From NCBI RefSeq assembly GCF_963678635.1, contig NC_087062.1, forward strand, positions 83,290,012 through 83,354,011: a stretch of 64,000 nt of DNA. Direction: 5' to 3'. The stretch's first letter is position 1; every line of letters begins with the position of its first letter. A program made the translations under genes and the position numbers. This DNA is from Symsagittifera roscoffensis (Eukaryota; Xenacoelomorpha; Acoela; Convolutidae). This document shows positions 32,115 to 43,827 of the stretch, piece after piece. The notes beneath the pieces were generated by a model that saw only the letters and a program-made list of their open reading frames with translations, was not told where the DNA came from and did not search any database.

Positions 32115-33228
32115 CTGCCAATTTCGAGCATTTTTTGCATGCAAAATTGATTTTTTAGGTGACACTGAGACATACTTTCTGACTGAAAAATTAGCTTTGC
32201 ATGCAAAAATTGTCTGAAAAGGTCATTTGCTCTTTTTAACTATTTTTGTCTGTCCGAGATTTTTGCAACTCTCTATAATTACTATAATTATAACAAACAG
32301 AAAAAATTGAAAAGAGCAAACGAGCTATTTCAGCTCATTTTTGCATGCAACTGCTGAATTTCAGGCAGAAAATATGTCTCAAGGTCACATCAAAATTCCA
32401 ATTTGCAAGCAAATATAATTAGTAGCAAAAAGTTCGGACAGACAAAATTAATTAAAAAGAGCAATATACCTATTTTGGAAAAATTTTGCTTGCAAAATCT
32501 AATTTTTCAGTTTGATTTTGTGTCTCAAGGTTATATGAAAAAAGAAATTGCATGCAAAAATCCGTCAAAATGATACGATTGCTCTTTTTAATTAATTCTG
32601 TCTGCCCGAACTTTTTGCAACTCTCTATATTGCTCCAATTTTGAAGATTGCTCATTTTAATCAGTTCTGTCGGTTTCGATTTTTTGCCATCGATTATATT
32701 ATTCTACAAACGGCCAACTGCTCTTTTAATTCATACAAATTTGTCTGTCAGAACTGATTAATTCTAATTATTTTTAATGGCAAAAAAATTGCAATTTCGA
32801 GGTTTCAGACAATCTTGAGGTATGAATTCTGACTGATAAGGTAGCGTTTGCACATGTATAGTTTTTCCAATGTAGAGATAGCAGTAAAAAAAAACTTAAA
32901 GGGAGCATATAGAGAGCTAGTACGTGAACAGACAAACGTAACTGAAACGAGAATTTTCGATCTCGGGAAAAAAAAAGTTTTATGCAATCTCGAGGTTTCG
33001 TGGACAGTGAGACTTGAATTTCAATGGAAGAATTAATACTAGCAAGTTTGTTTTCCCAAAAAATGAAAAGTTACAAAAATTTGAAACAAGCAGCATGTCG
33101 GCTTCAAAATTTTTGCGTCCCAAAAACTTTGTATTTTGTAAAGTGTTTCGAGACATATTTTTGGTCTGAAAAACTATATTATGACATTTAATTAAGCTCT
33201 CCATTTTTGCTACGTATTTTATTGTTAC

Positions 33229-33360
33229 CAGTTGCTCTGGCGATCGAGCACTAACTTCAATTAAGTATTGCGAACAAATAACCCTAAGCAGATTTTTGCC
33301 CTGGAAGTCTGAAGAATTTTTCTTTATACTGCTGCTGTTTTTTGTGGGTTGTTTGCTCAT
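33229..33360 (-). CDS. Putative first exon of a small unknown gene
   Basis: ATG at 33360 (MSKQPTKNSSSIKKNSSDFQGKNLLRVICSQYLIEV...) gives 44 codons ending EQL exactly at a donor 'gtaaca' (33228 downward), phase 0. Balanced composition contrasts with the neighbouring AT-biased frames. The acceptor at 31653 continues in phase 0. The proposed intron (about 1.58 kb) holds the inverted-motif cluster and palindrome. No family recognised; expression evidence would decide. Confidence 0.4.
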
Positions 33361-34157
33361 GCAAAAAAACTGGAAAGCGTTTGAGAGGTTTTGAAGTGTT
33401 TGTTAGATGTGTATATTCAAATGAATGGGTTTTTTCTTAATTTTTAGACTGAAAATATGGTTAGATTTTTTTTTAAAGAGCAGTTGCTCTGCAATGTTCT
33501 TTAAACAGTTTAAAACGCTATTTCAAATGTCAGAACTCAGTTTAAAAACTTTGTTTATTAACAATTTTGACAGAAACTGCAGGGATTATTTCAACAATTC
33601 GGATGAAGCGAATAAAAATTAAAATGTTAAAACTCGTTTTTTCTTGTGTTGACATTAGACAAAAAGGAATAAAACAACTGTTGCGCATAGCTCTATCAGA
33701 TTAAAAATTGAAATAATCTTGCAAATAAATTGCTATCATCTTGCATCTGATACATTTTTGAGCCAATTTTTTGTGCTTAATGTTAAATTGAGAAAAAAGC
33801 GTTCAAGTTTCTCATTTCTTTGTCTGAATGTTTCAAATTAACACTGCTTAAGCTTACCAGATAACTAAGTTTTAGCGTTTTTTAATTACGATTTAGGCAA
33901 AAGAGAGAGATGATGTTTGAAAAGGCAGTGTACCCAAAAAAACGCTGTGTCGAAAACTCATATGGTGAAGTTCTGCTCTTAACTCAATTTTTACTTCTAT
34001 TTCTTTTTTGCTACTTTGAATAGTTGAGCGGATCATCCAAACAAGCTCTCCCGTCCTCAAATCATTGATTGGTTTTCAATGTTGATGTGTTTTTCTCACA
34101 AGTTTGTTGGTTTTGATTTTAGTGATTTTAGTTTTGACTTTCATTTTGGTGATTCAT

Positions 34158-34372
34158 AGCAAACAAATGCATTCATACGTTAGTTTAACAAAATTACTTC
34201 AATTTAGTTCAAGTTTTTGTTCGAAGAATTCATTTTGTTCATATACATTTTGAAAACAAATACAAAGCTAGGATAAGCCACTTACGGTAGTTTAGCCTAC
34301 TTGAAGTTTGAAGTTTTTTGTACTCAAAAAAACAACGGAACCACCGTTCAATATCCTCGTAGCTGCCTCATA
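34158..34372. repeat. ~215 bp direct repeat, left copy
   Basis: Matches 35964-36178 at roughly 80% by eye, running from 'caaatgcattcata' through 'agctaggataa.ccactta' to 'accgttcaa.atc'. The copies are 1.8 kb apart and enclose a stray satellite monomer. Confidence 0.8.
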
Positions 34373-35094
34373 TTAACCTTGTCTTGTTTGTGAAAACAAA
34401 TTTAGATACGAAGTGATTATTTTGGAAAAAAAAAAACAAATCAAATTGACAAAAAAGTCTTTGACATAAACTTACTTTTAGCCATACATAGATATGAAGA
34501 TCGAACCTTCAAAATTTTTCTCGTTCTCATATTATTTTGCTTGTCTTCTCTGTAGCCGGCATATGAAAGTTTTTGTTTGTTTTCATTCCAATATTGTTGA
34601 ATAGATGACAAAACATGTCAAAAAAAGGAACAGCTATGGATTAAAATTCACTCTGTTTTTGGTATATAAATGTTAGCTGTTTGCGTTTCAGGTATTTTTA
34701 CGTCCTATTTTTAAAAAAAGATGAAAAGTTGTAAAAATTTTTTAAATTAACTTTCATGCAAACTTTTCGGAATAATTTTGCGTTGATGTTTTGTTTTCTG
34801 CGGTCAAATTTTGACTCTTAACCCAAAGATTTTTGACAGCCCGGGCATTTTTGTCCGTGATTTTAACCAAATTATAATCGTTTGAATTTGCGACCACTTT
34901 TACAACTATTACTCAAACTTGGATGTTCAATAAGCAGTTATTTTGCAGAAGCGTCAGCGCCAAAATGAAGCAATGCAAATTGAACTGAGGCAATCAGTTT
35001 GCTTTTATTGTGAAGGGGCATTAAATGAAAAATATAGATTTTAAAATTCAAATTTTAGTTTAATGTTTTGACCCTTTTAAAAGAAAATTTCAAA

Positions 35095-35750
35095 TCAAGA
35101 AGCTTTCAAGTTTCGGGCAGTCGAAGCGTTCAGGGTTTCGCATTGATACGAGAAGTCTTGTTTGTACTGATTTTTGTTTGAGAGGGTATTGGGGTGTGTT
35201 TTGTTTTTGTTTAGTAAATGTTCCGACTTTCGATACGAAAGTAACGGAATATTTGTGCTCGGGGTTGGGTTTTTTTCAGACAAATTTCGACTTTTTAACT
35301 AGCCTTTTTTGACGGAATTTTTTTAATATCATTCGAAAGGTATTGTTGTCCTGAGCTCAAATTTGAAAAGAAATTTTACCTGTGATCATTTTCCGTAAAG
35401 TTACGGGGGTTTAAAGATTGCCATTTTGGCCAATTTGGGACAATTAACGCGCGATATTTCGCGCTATTAACGAGTAAGCGGAGAGTTAATCCGTCTTAGA
35501 AATCGTCCAAATTGCTAAAAAGAAGCTTATTTGACATAATTGGTTTGTTACAAGGAGCGAAACCTATCCTTTTGTACTTTAAATGGCGTGTGGGGGGATG
35601 ATTTTCATAAAAAATTTCAATTTAAAAACAAAAAATTCATTTTGTTTTATTTCATAGAATTTTTTAATGTCATTACTGCTCCATAAACCTCAAAAGGCAG
35701 TCGGAACATTCAGGGCTTCGCCCTGATACGAGCAGTCTTGTTTAGCTTTT
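35095..35750. repeat. Two copies of a 'ggcagtcg...gatacgag.agtcttgtt' block
   Basis: The ~45 bp block occurs at about 35115-35165 and 35697-35745. A shorter relative ('acgagcagtcttgctt') lies at 48526. They flank the stray satellite monomer. Confidence 0.6.
35240..35610. repeat. Isolated satellite monomer with protease-flank-like left part
   Basis: 35340-35610 has all satellite blocks in order: 'ttgtcctgagctcaaatttg', 'gtgatcattttccgtaaag', 'attgccattttggccaattt', 'ttaacgcgcgatattt', 'acgagtaagcggaga', and 'tttaaatggcgtgtgggg'. The 100 bases before it resemble the sequence between the protease stop and the first monomer at 10995-11160 and 19120-19290. This is 9 kb from the main array. Confidence 0.85.
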
Positions 35751-35963
35751 AGTAACTTTTGCAACTGTGATTTAAACGACCTTTCCAAATTTTTGAGAAG
35801 TATTTGCTAGCAATGAGAAAAACCGGTTTGATATTTTTGAGTTTTGAAGTAATTTCGAGCGAGTAAAGCGATCGAGTAAGTAACGTTTGTTATATGAAAT
35901 GGGTCATTTAGGCTACGAAAGCTTAATTTTATTGAAAATAAAACTAGTTTAGTGTGGTTCACA

Positions 35964-36178
35964 GCATACAAATGCATTCATATGTTAATTTTAAAAAAAT
36001 TACTTCAACTTAGTCTACGTTTATGTTCGAAGTGATCATTTCGTTCTAATAATTTTTAAAAACAAATACATAGCTAGGATAAACCACTTAGGATAGTTTA
36101 GCCTAGTTGAAATTTGAGGTTTATAGTACTCAAAATTCAACGGGGCCACCGTTCAAAATCTCCGTAATCGGCTTATCT
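35964..36178. repeat. ~215 bp direct repeat, right copy
   Basis: See 34158-34372. Immediately upstream (35800-35910) is a block 'aaaccggtttga...cgagcgagtaaagcgatcg' that recurs in inverted form at 59660-59710 and directly at 60577-60625. Confidence 0.8.
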
Positions 36179-36558
36179 ACTTGAAAAAATACTAGTGTAG
36201 AAGCTTCCTGTAGCGCTTCCTTGCCAATAAAATTTTCCAAAAAAAAACATTCGTGCTAAAGAAGAAAAAAAATTAGGTTTTTTTTGTTTCTAAATAATTT
36301 TTGAAGCCAAGTGCTTTCAATATCGCCTACATTAACGCTCATGTTTAGTTCTTTTTTCACATAAAGCTCAAGAAAAGACACTAATTTGAATAAGAAATTT
36401 TTTTTTGCAGCTTTCTTTGAATGTGCACCCGCTATCCTTGTTTTTTTTACATAAGAGAGAAATATTTCAATTTGGGCTTATGTGCAATAAAAGTTTTAAT
36501 AGATTGTAAAAAGTTGTGAACTAAGTTATGGAAATGGCAATAATAAGAAAGCATGTGA

Positions 36559-36710
36559 AGAACCGTAAGCGAACATTAGCAAGTAGGTGGTGGTGGTTAT
36601 GGTGGTGTGGTGGGTGCAAGATTTGTAGTTGCAGACAGTGCATGTTGCAGATTGCAGACACATGATAGGAAACATAAGCGAACATTAATAAATAGGCGGT
36701 ACCTTCTACT
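36559..36710. repeat. Short direct duplication around a GGT-rich tract
   Basis: 'taagcgaacatta..aa.taggtgg' occurs at about 36565-36590 and 36674-36699, separated by 'ggtggtggttatggtggtgtggtggg' type sequence and two 'gcagac' words. No gene seen. Confidence 0.5.
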
Positions 36711-37612
36711 GAATGAGTCTGCTTTGCCTGCCCACGCCTTTCAAGGCGTATCTCTTGATATTTGATTCGGTCTGCTGCTTAACCAACTCATTTACTACAA
36801 AATCGATTTCCGACAAATAAGACACATAAATGTTAAGACGACGCCTCTTACGACGACATTATTCAAACAGACAGGGGGGGGAGTTGAAGACAATTAAATT
36901 TTAAACATAATTTTTTTGTCTGCTTGCTTTTTGTGACAGATGTTGCCAATCAGAGGAGTCTAAATATAGTTAGTCTCTGTTAAATGTCGTGTCGACTTAA
37001 TGCCCTTTCGTCTTATTTACCTATAGCACCACTAACATCCAGTGAAGCGAGAGTACATTTGTTTGATTTATTAATAACTATCAGTCTGTTTATTTTCAAG
37101 GGCGGAAACTGAAACCCGACCAGCCGTGACCCTATTTTCGGTCATATTCGGTCCATGTTTTAATCCTTGTTGTTTATGACTTGCGGAATTGAAACAGACG
37201 CTAGTCTTTCTTTTATAGATTAATCCAACCAAGTTTAGCTTGGTCTCGCCCCAGTAATTCAAACATTAATATTTGCAGTTGTGTTTCTCAAAAGACTGAT
37301 CTGTTTTAATATTCGCTATCCATATCTGTATCAGGGCAACTGATTAGTACTGACAGAATAGCAAAATACAGGTTGGCTGTCAAAATTAGATCAAGCTAAA
37401 CAAACCTGTTTCTTTTTTTGTGTTTTTTTTGTCAAAAATGGTGTTTTGGTCTTTTTTATGAGCCCTCCAAAGATGAATCAAGAAAAGAAGGCTGACCCAA
37501 TCTAAATCCAAGTAACTTCCAACAAATCTTGCCCAGATCTTAAATTTTCTGAAAACTCAACTAAACTAGATTATTTGAGAAAACTATTACAGGTTGGCTA
37601 TTACTACTATTA

Positions 37613-37791
37613 CAATCTCATCTTTGCAATTGAACTGCACTTCAGTATTTTTTAAATGTTTTTTGCACAGTTTTTTACATGTTATTTTTCAGTATTTTTT
37701 AAATGTTTTTTGCACAGTTGAAATTTTTTAAAATTTTTTTAAATTTTTTTTAATATTTGACTGTGCATTTCAATTGCAAAAGATGAGATTG
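37613..37791. repeat. Hairpin element with 28-bp terminal inverted repeats
   Basis: 37613-37640 (caatctcatctttgcaattg...) is the reverse complement of 37763-37791 with two or three differences. Between them 'tcagtattttttaaatgt' with 'ttttttgcacagtt' is repeated twice. Total about 180 bp, non-coding; it could be a small MITE or fold-back element. No target duplication is obvious. Confidence 0.75.
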
Positions 37792-38424
37792 TGATCGAAT
37801 CTCGGAGAAAGCCTTGAGATTTGTCACAAGCTTTATCGATTTCCAAAAAAAAAATTGATTTATCGATTTGACAATTTCCAAAATTTTATTGATTTCTGTG
37901 CAAGTAGCAAAAAAAGTTTTATTTGAAGCATTGTTATATTAGCTAAAAACAAGTAGAAATTGCAGGAGCGCTAGAGTACGAACTCAGGTTCTAATCAAAT
38001 TGAAAATGAAAAACGGAAAATTTCAGACCAATTTTTGTCGACACTGTTCTTGAATCACGACTGAAAGGGTTTAAGAATGAGGCCACACATGACTCCCCAC
38101 GAAAACATATATGCGCTTTTAGGGGGCGGATGGGTCAAAACCAGTAATGAAGTTTCGACTTTTTTTGGTTTCGTCTTGTTCTAATAAACTGCTGTAATAA
38201 AAAACGTACGAACAGCTGAAGTTTGTTTAAAACTAAATTATTATTATCAAAAATTAAAAAACGGTCAATGAGACAACAGTTGTTAAGAGGAAACGATTTT
38301 TGGTGGGAATTTCAGACGACGCTACTCGCACTTTTCCGCATTATTTTTCTGAGAAATTTAAGCCGCTTAAATTCGAACTTTACACTTTACATGTAAAAAC
38401 GCTTATATGTCGTCTTAATGTCTT

Positions 38425-40690
38425 AACATCCTAATAACAACCTTTTATCTAGCACCAGAAACACCATTCCTTCCTCCTTCAACTCCGCATAATTAATCTG
38501 AGAAACGGGCTTGTCTCAAAGCTGGAAACTCATTCTGAAAAACAGTTTTTTTTTCTAGAACTGAAATGTTTCCGCCCCACAAACACAACCATTTCCGCCC
38601 CAATGTCAATGCACGTAAAAATGCACATATTTGTTCATGCATATCAAAACGAAAAAGAAGGACAATAGTCTGGTTGATAATTTATATCAAAACAAAATAA
38701 AGGGAACCAATTTGAGGCGGAAACGACTGCTTTTGGGGCGGAATTGAGGGGGCGGAAATGATTGGGTTTTTGGGGTGGAATTGTCTGGGGAGGAAATGAC
38801 TGGGGCGGAAGTTACTGGTCACGGATTGTTTGTCTGCCTAGGTTGACCTCCATAAACCGAAAATGCTTATCTTACAATTCGATACACCGAAAATGCTTAT
38901 CGTATAATTCCATAAATCAAACATATGGAAAAAGCCTAATAATACAGTTTTCATACAATTTCAAATAATCATTGAAAAAAGATTCGAACTAAATTCTGCG
39001 GCTATTTGAACCAAATAAAACAGTCTGGTGATGAAATTATTTTGTGTCTCTTATTTTCTCTTAAAAAATGGTTATCATACAATTTTCATATACGAAACTT
39101 GCCAAAAATTAAAAGTTTGATGCTTTCAGTATATGATTTGTGAGAAGAACTCATACACAATTCAGGTCGTTTCGAATGCACTTTAAATGTCAAACGATCA
39201 TTTCATTGTGACTCTAGTTTTGAGTAAACCACTCGGTCAGGAAGACATTCCAAAAATTTTGAGAAAAAAAATCAACTTTTTCGTTGATGAAAAAATGCTT
39301 GTCCCACAATTTTCATATATAAAAAAATGCTTAGCATTTTCTTACCATTTTCTATATCTATGAAATGTACAAAACTGTATGATAAGCGATTTTCCATATA
39401 TGAATTTTGTAGAATAAACATTTTTGGTCAACCCGTGTGTGTAAGATATAAAAATAATCTTTTAAAAAAGTTTTTAAATCATTTCCTATTTTTTTACTCT
39501 TTAATCGGTCGGATTTCTAGAAACAACCGTGTGCTTTAAATATTGAAAAAACTTGTTAATCCTGCTGAAGTCATATTTACATAAATTATAGATATAAAAT
39601 TATAAGTGTTATAATGCTAAAAAAAAATCTAAAAAAGATCACACTGATACATGTAATAAGGCTTATTTGTTGTTTTGATGTCTTGTCGTCCTAATGGCAT
39701 GTCAACGTTTTATCTAGCACTGAAAATACCACTCCGTCCTCATTCAACCCCGCATAATTAATCTGGGAAACCGGCATGTCTCTAATTCAGAAAAACAGTT
39801 TCTTTCTAGAACTGAAATGTTCGGCTCTGAGTCATTTCCGCCCCAGTCACTTCCGCTCCAGTCATTTCCGCCCCACGAACACAGTCATTTCATCCCCAAA
39901 AGCAGCCAGTTCCGCCGTGTCACGGATTTTTAACTCAAAAAATTTCAAAACTTGATTAAACCTGAATAATTGTCTGCCCAGGTTGAAGTCCATAAACCGA
40001 AAATGCTTGTCTTACAATTCCATACATCAAATGGTTGCAAAAAATGCTTATCATACAGTTTTCATATTATTTCAAATAATCATTGAAAAAAAATTCGAAC
40101 TGAATTCTGCGGCTATTTGAACCAAATAAAACCATCTGGTGATGAAATTAAATTGTGTCTCTTTTTTTTGAAAAAACGGTTATCATACCATTTCCATATA
40201 TGAAAATTGCCAAATTTCAATTTTTGATGCTTTCAGTATACGATCTGTGAAAAGAACTCACATACAATTCAGGTCGTTTCCAATGCATTCATTGTAAATG
40301 CCAGAGGCTCAACCCTTTGATGACTCTTGTTTTCATGAAACCATGGTTTTAGTCATTTGTGCTCGGTCACGAACACATCCCAAAAATTTTGAGAATGAAT
40401 TAAAAAAACTCAACTTTTTCGTTTATGAAAAAATGCTTGTCTCACAATTTCCATATAAAAAAAATGCTTAGAGTTTTGTTAACATTTTTTATATCTATGG
40501 AGTTGTACGAAATTGTATAATATGCATTTTTTCATATATGAAAGTTGTAGAATAAGCTTTTTGGTCAACCCGGGTGTGTAAGATATATAAAAAAAAAACT
40601 ATAAATTTTTTTTTTATATCAGTTTCTTTTTTTTTACTCTTGTTTGGTTGGAGTTCTAGAAACAATCGTGTGATTTAAATAGTGATAAAA
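38425..40690. repeat. Diverged tandem duplication (two ~1.1-1.3 kb units)
   Basis: Unit A (38425-39560) and unit B (39690-40690) share many blocks in the same order: 'cgcataattaatctg.gaaa', 'ccataaaccgaaaatgctt', 'ctgcggctatttgaaccaaa', a '.tatca.accattttcatat' block, 'cattttctatatctatg', and 'ggtcaacccg.gtgtgtaaga'. The offset shrinks from about 1260 to 1110 bp, so one unit has gained or lost sequence. Short words such as 'aaaatgcttatc.tacaatt' recur several times inside each unit. No coding capacity. Confidence 0.8.
38714..38822 (+). repeat. Array of a 16-bp motif (GGGGCGGAAATGACTG)
   Basis: Six near-tandem variants of GGGGCGGAAATGACTG occur here, spaced irregularly. Inverted copies (TTTCCGCCCC) lie at 38569 and 38592. 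In unit B only inverted forms remain, at about 39828-39926. Both arrays end in 'gtcacgga'. The inverted arrangement in unit A could form a stem across 38569-38822. Confidence 0.75.
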
Positions 40691-41899
40691 AGTTGTTAAT
40701 CCTAAGTCAAGTTTAATTCTATTACAGTTTCAAAATTGTAAGTTTTTTTAATGCTAAGAAAACCTAAGAAAGACCACTCACTCTAGCTCTAATTACAAAA
40801 AAATCAGAATAAAAGCATTGTAACAATGTTCCAGTTTGAATCTATGAACACATATGGACAAAATTTGTCTGTGTTTGAACTACTTTAAGGATATGCAATT
40901 CTAGGGAAATTGAGATGGAGCGTCGGTAGGACTGAGGGAAGCTGTGGCTGCGTATGAGCTAAACGTCGTTATCATAGCGGCGTCTGGGCGAGTAGAGGGG
41001 TCGTTCGCTGAATGTGGTACTGGAGGGGATACAGAGTGTATGGGTCCGGAACACCAAGATAGCTCTTCAGATGTGACTGCTTCTAATGTGTTTGTTCTGG
41101 GATTAGCGATCATCGAGGTCTCCAAATCGCCTGAACAAGCGTCCGAGTCTCCTTCCACCAGGCATTTGAACATGCATTAACCCAGGAGGTTTGGCGGTTG
41201 TCGAGATCTCATTGGTCTCGTGTTGTTGCGAATTGTCTCTGCGTGTTTGGCCGATGGGGTGAATGCATTGTTGAGGAAGCCTTCTTTTTAGCTGCTCCCC
41301 AGAGCTTGTCTTGATGAACCGCAGACTTTACTACCTCAAGTTTTGGAGGTGTTACGGCTGTTGAATGAAACTTACTCAGGGTTCCTGAGTAGGAGGCATG
41401 GTATTCAAACCTATAATGATCGGAATTGGCGTCTTAAAAGTGACAAGTCTCTTATGTTCCGGGTGGGTGGCTTCCTCTTCTTTAATCGGAGAATTGATTG
41501 TCGCATTAGCAGGGCTAGTATCTGTAGCTGTCGGGTCAGTGGGTTTAGGGGAGTTTGCTTTGCTGTACTGTCATGGTATTCGTCTCTGGTGGAGATTGCT
41601 AGAAGTGTAGGTATAGTGATAGAAGCCTTTGGCGGTTCCAATTTGGGGATCTCGTCTTTTTTATCGGGAGACGATTGAGGTGTCAATGTCCAGAGAAATT
41701 CATGAATTTTGTTAAGGAACTATGAGTCGCTTGAATCATCATGAGACGATCCTACAGAGTTCTGTTTAGCTCTATCGGTAGGTGGTGAGTCTGGTATGCT
41801 TTCGGCCAGGTTCTGCTTGTGTATTCTCAAGGTCCAGAGGTACCCGAAGTCTAGCCCCTCTGTGCCTCCTCTTCTTTTCTACGAAGCGTCTCTCTTGAG

Positions 41900-43010
41900 C
41901 TATACATGTCAGCATTTCGGAGGGCGATATCCAATTCTTTAAGTTTTGCTTGTCTATTTCGGGCGGCTTGACGTGGTCTGGAGTTTTGCTATGCGGTTCT
42001 CTCGGGCCCTTGGTTGCTTAAAACTTAACGAAATGTCGTTTTTTTCTATGGCTCACTGGTCTTCTAGGCTTGTATGTTTTGTCTGTCTTTAAAACTAAGT
42101 CACATTTACGTAAGGTTTTTCCATTTTTTAAAATTTACCGTATGGTCATATTCTCTTATAATTTTGTCTTTAAGTGTTTTGTAGAAGGATTCATTTTTTT
42201 TCGGTCCTGTGCTTTTTGGAATTAAATGTCTTACCCGACACTGTTTTTGAAGCTTTTGCTCGTTTCTGGTATTTTCTAGGTTCTGTCAAAGACTTACTAG
42301 GTTATGCCAAATAGTGTTTGCAGTCCTTCCAGAATGGGCTTCGAAGGGTGTGCAGTTTATTGATTGCTGTTTAACAGCTCTAAAACATTTCATTATTTTT
42401 AGCATAGCCGTTTTTAAAGATAGTTCTAGTTTTTTTCGAGCTATCACTAACAATTTTTCATTTATAGTTCTATTGAGACGTTCTACTGAAGCTGTATCTC
42501 TGTGGTCTCCAACTTGGCTAAAGATTAAGTTAATATTATCTTCTTGACAGATCTGTTTTACTTCCTTGGCTATAGATCCGGACCACTAAACCGCTCGAAT
42601 TTTTTGTGGGTTGCTCTGCAGCGTTTTTTAGTTTTGTAAAAAATTCATTGATATTTGCCAAATCGCTTGAGGTTGTTGACTTGACGGAAAATTTGAAAAG
42701 CGGTCCGTGCAAATTAGTATGTATTGATTTGTTTCCCGCACAATGGATGGTTAGGGTCCAGCAAAATCTAATTCCATATGTTCATTTGGTACTTCTACGA
42801 GAGGCAATTTTTTGGTTTGTGAACTAGGTCGTTTTGTTTTTTAAAGTTTTACCAACCTTAGCAGACTCACCACAGTTTCCCGCATGCACCTGTATTTCTC
42901 TGTAAATCTTGGACACCCACACATATTGAAGGGATAAACTCTTCATAGCAAACTTGCCGGAATGGGCTTTGTGTAGTCTGGGTAACATTGGTGTTCTTCT
43001 ACTGGCCGTG
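41900..43010 (-). pseudogene. Integrase remnant
   Basis: LHKAHSGK (42976-42955) with a later NCGES-type Cys pair near 42870 fits the HHCC zinc region, with the second Cys lost. Further left, ASVERLNRT (42490-42465) carries the Glu of the DDE triad in its usual ER context. It is followed by a long helix-like frame and a TPFEAHSGR segment (about 42330), as in the end of Ty3/Gypsy integrase cores. The Asp residues of the triad were not located with confidence. Confidence 0.65.
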
Positions 43011-43352
43011 GAAACTAGATGTTCGTCAAGATAGATTCTTTATAATAATTTCCAATTGAGCAAAATCGGTTTTTTTTGAAAAGGTCGGGTATAACGAGTA
43101 ATTACTGTGGGGATTTCCGTAAGGTCCAATTTTTTCATTTGAGACGAACTTTGATTATTTAGAGACTTGAATATATTAGCGTTGAATGGAAAGTCGACTG
43201 TTGGATGTTTGGCGTTCCGGAGAACACTAATCTGTTGACTTTGACAACAATTTTGACAAACATAGATTTTCTTACGGTCCTGAATAGTTTGAAGCTGCCC
43301 GGCAGCTTATTGGATTAGTTGTTTTTTTTTATTTCTTACGTGGTTTTTTCTC

Positions 43353-43760
43353 CTAACTTTGAATAATCAGGTTGCAGCATCCTTTCACACTTTGGAGGTT
43401 GCACGAAAAGAACTGTACTCTGAAGTTATTTAATTGAGGTTTTCTCATTGCTTTATCAAAGTCTAATAACATCCCTATATTGTCTGGTGATACTGTGACA
43501 CATTTTTTGTCGTATTCTGAAATTGTTATTGGTTTGCTTGTGGGATGGCGTGATAAATAATCCACAAACCTCATTCTTTCTTGGAAATATGTTTGACTGA
43601 AAAATCGTATGCGATTAATTTTTTTATTAGCCCACCTAGTTAATTTTGATGGGTGGTTTTAACATATCGAACTTCCGTAGTGCAGCAATCAGTGCTTCAT
43701 GATCAGTTAAGATTTTGAATAGTGACTCTAGTAAAAAGTTCTTGAACCGGTCCAAGTTCT
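43353..43760 (-). pseudogene. RNase H C-terminal half
   Basis: On the minus strand LTDHEAL (near 43709-43690) corresponds to the RNase H TDH motif, and VDYLSRHP (43570-43540) is the conserved end of the domain in Ty3/Gypsy polyproteins. Stop codons lie between them. Confidence 0.7.
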
Positions 43761-43827
43761 TGAAGCGGTTCTTAAAGCGGAACAATTCTTGTTTATTTGT
43801 GCTGTTTTTTATCTGAGCTACAACTAA

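Larger units (their letters stand above)
30660..32760. repeat. Cluster of ~35 bp motif in both orientations
   Basis: A motif close to 'ttcggacagacaaaatt' followed by 'aattaaaaagagcaa' occurs about 15 times, on + near 30884, 31060, 31210, 31271, 31950, 32085, 32430 and on - near 31720, 31855, 32225, 32580, 32650, 32715. Weaker copies lie elsewhere. Many copies are preceded by 'gcaaaaa' and an 'agagagttgca' box, and separated by 'ttttgcatgcaaaa' boxes and 'tgagaca.a.tttggtctga' boxes. Spacing is irregular (60-150 bp) and orientation switches often, so it is not a simple satellite. Confidence 0.85.

Noticed and set aside
30660-32760. CRISPR-like array of regularly repeated motif
   Set aside because: Orientation alternates, spacing is irregular and the context is a metazoan genome.
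40901-41173. Minus-strand ORF as an envelope gene of the retrotransposon
   Set aside because: No signal peptide, transmembrane segment or Cys pattern; more likely the pol C-terminus or unrelated sequence.
41343-41678. Plus-strand ORFs over the retrotransposon left end
   Set aside because: Recognisable coding signal in this element is all on the minus strand; these look like shadow frames.
42314-42547. Plus-strand ORF of 77 codons
   Set aside because: Shadow of the integrase core end on the minus strand.
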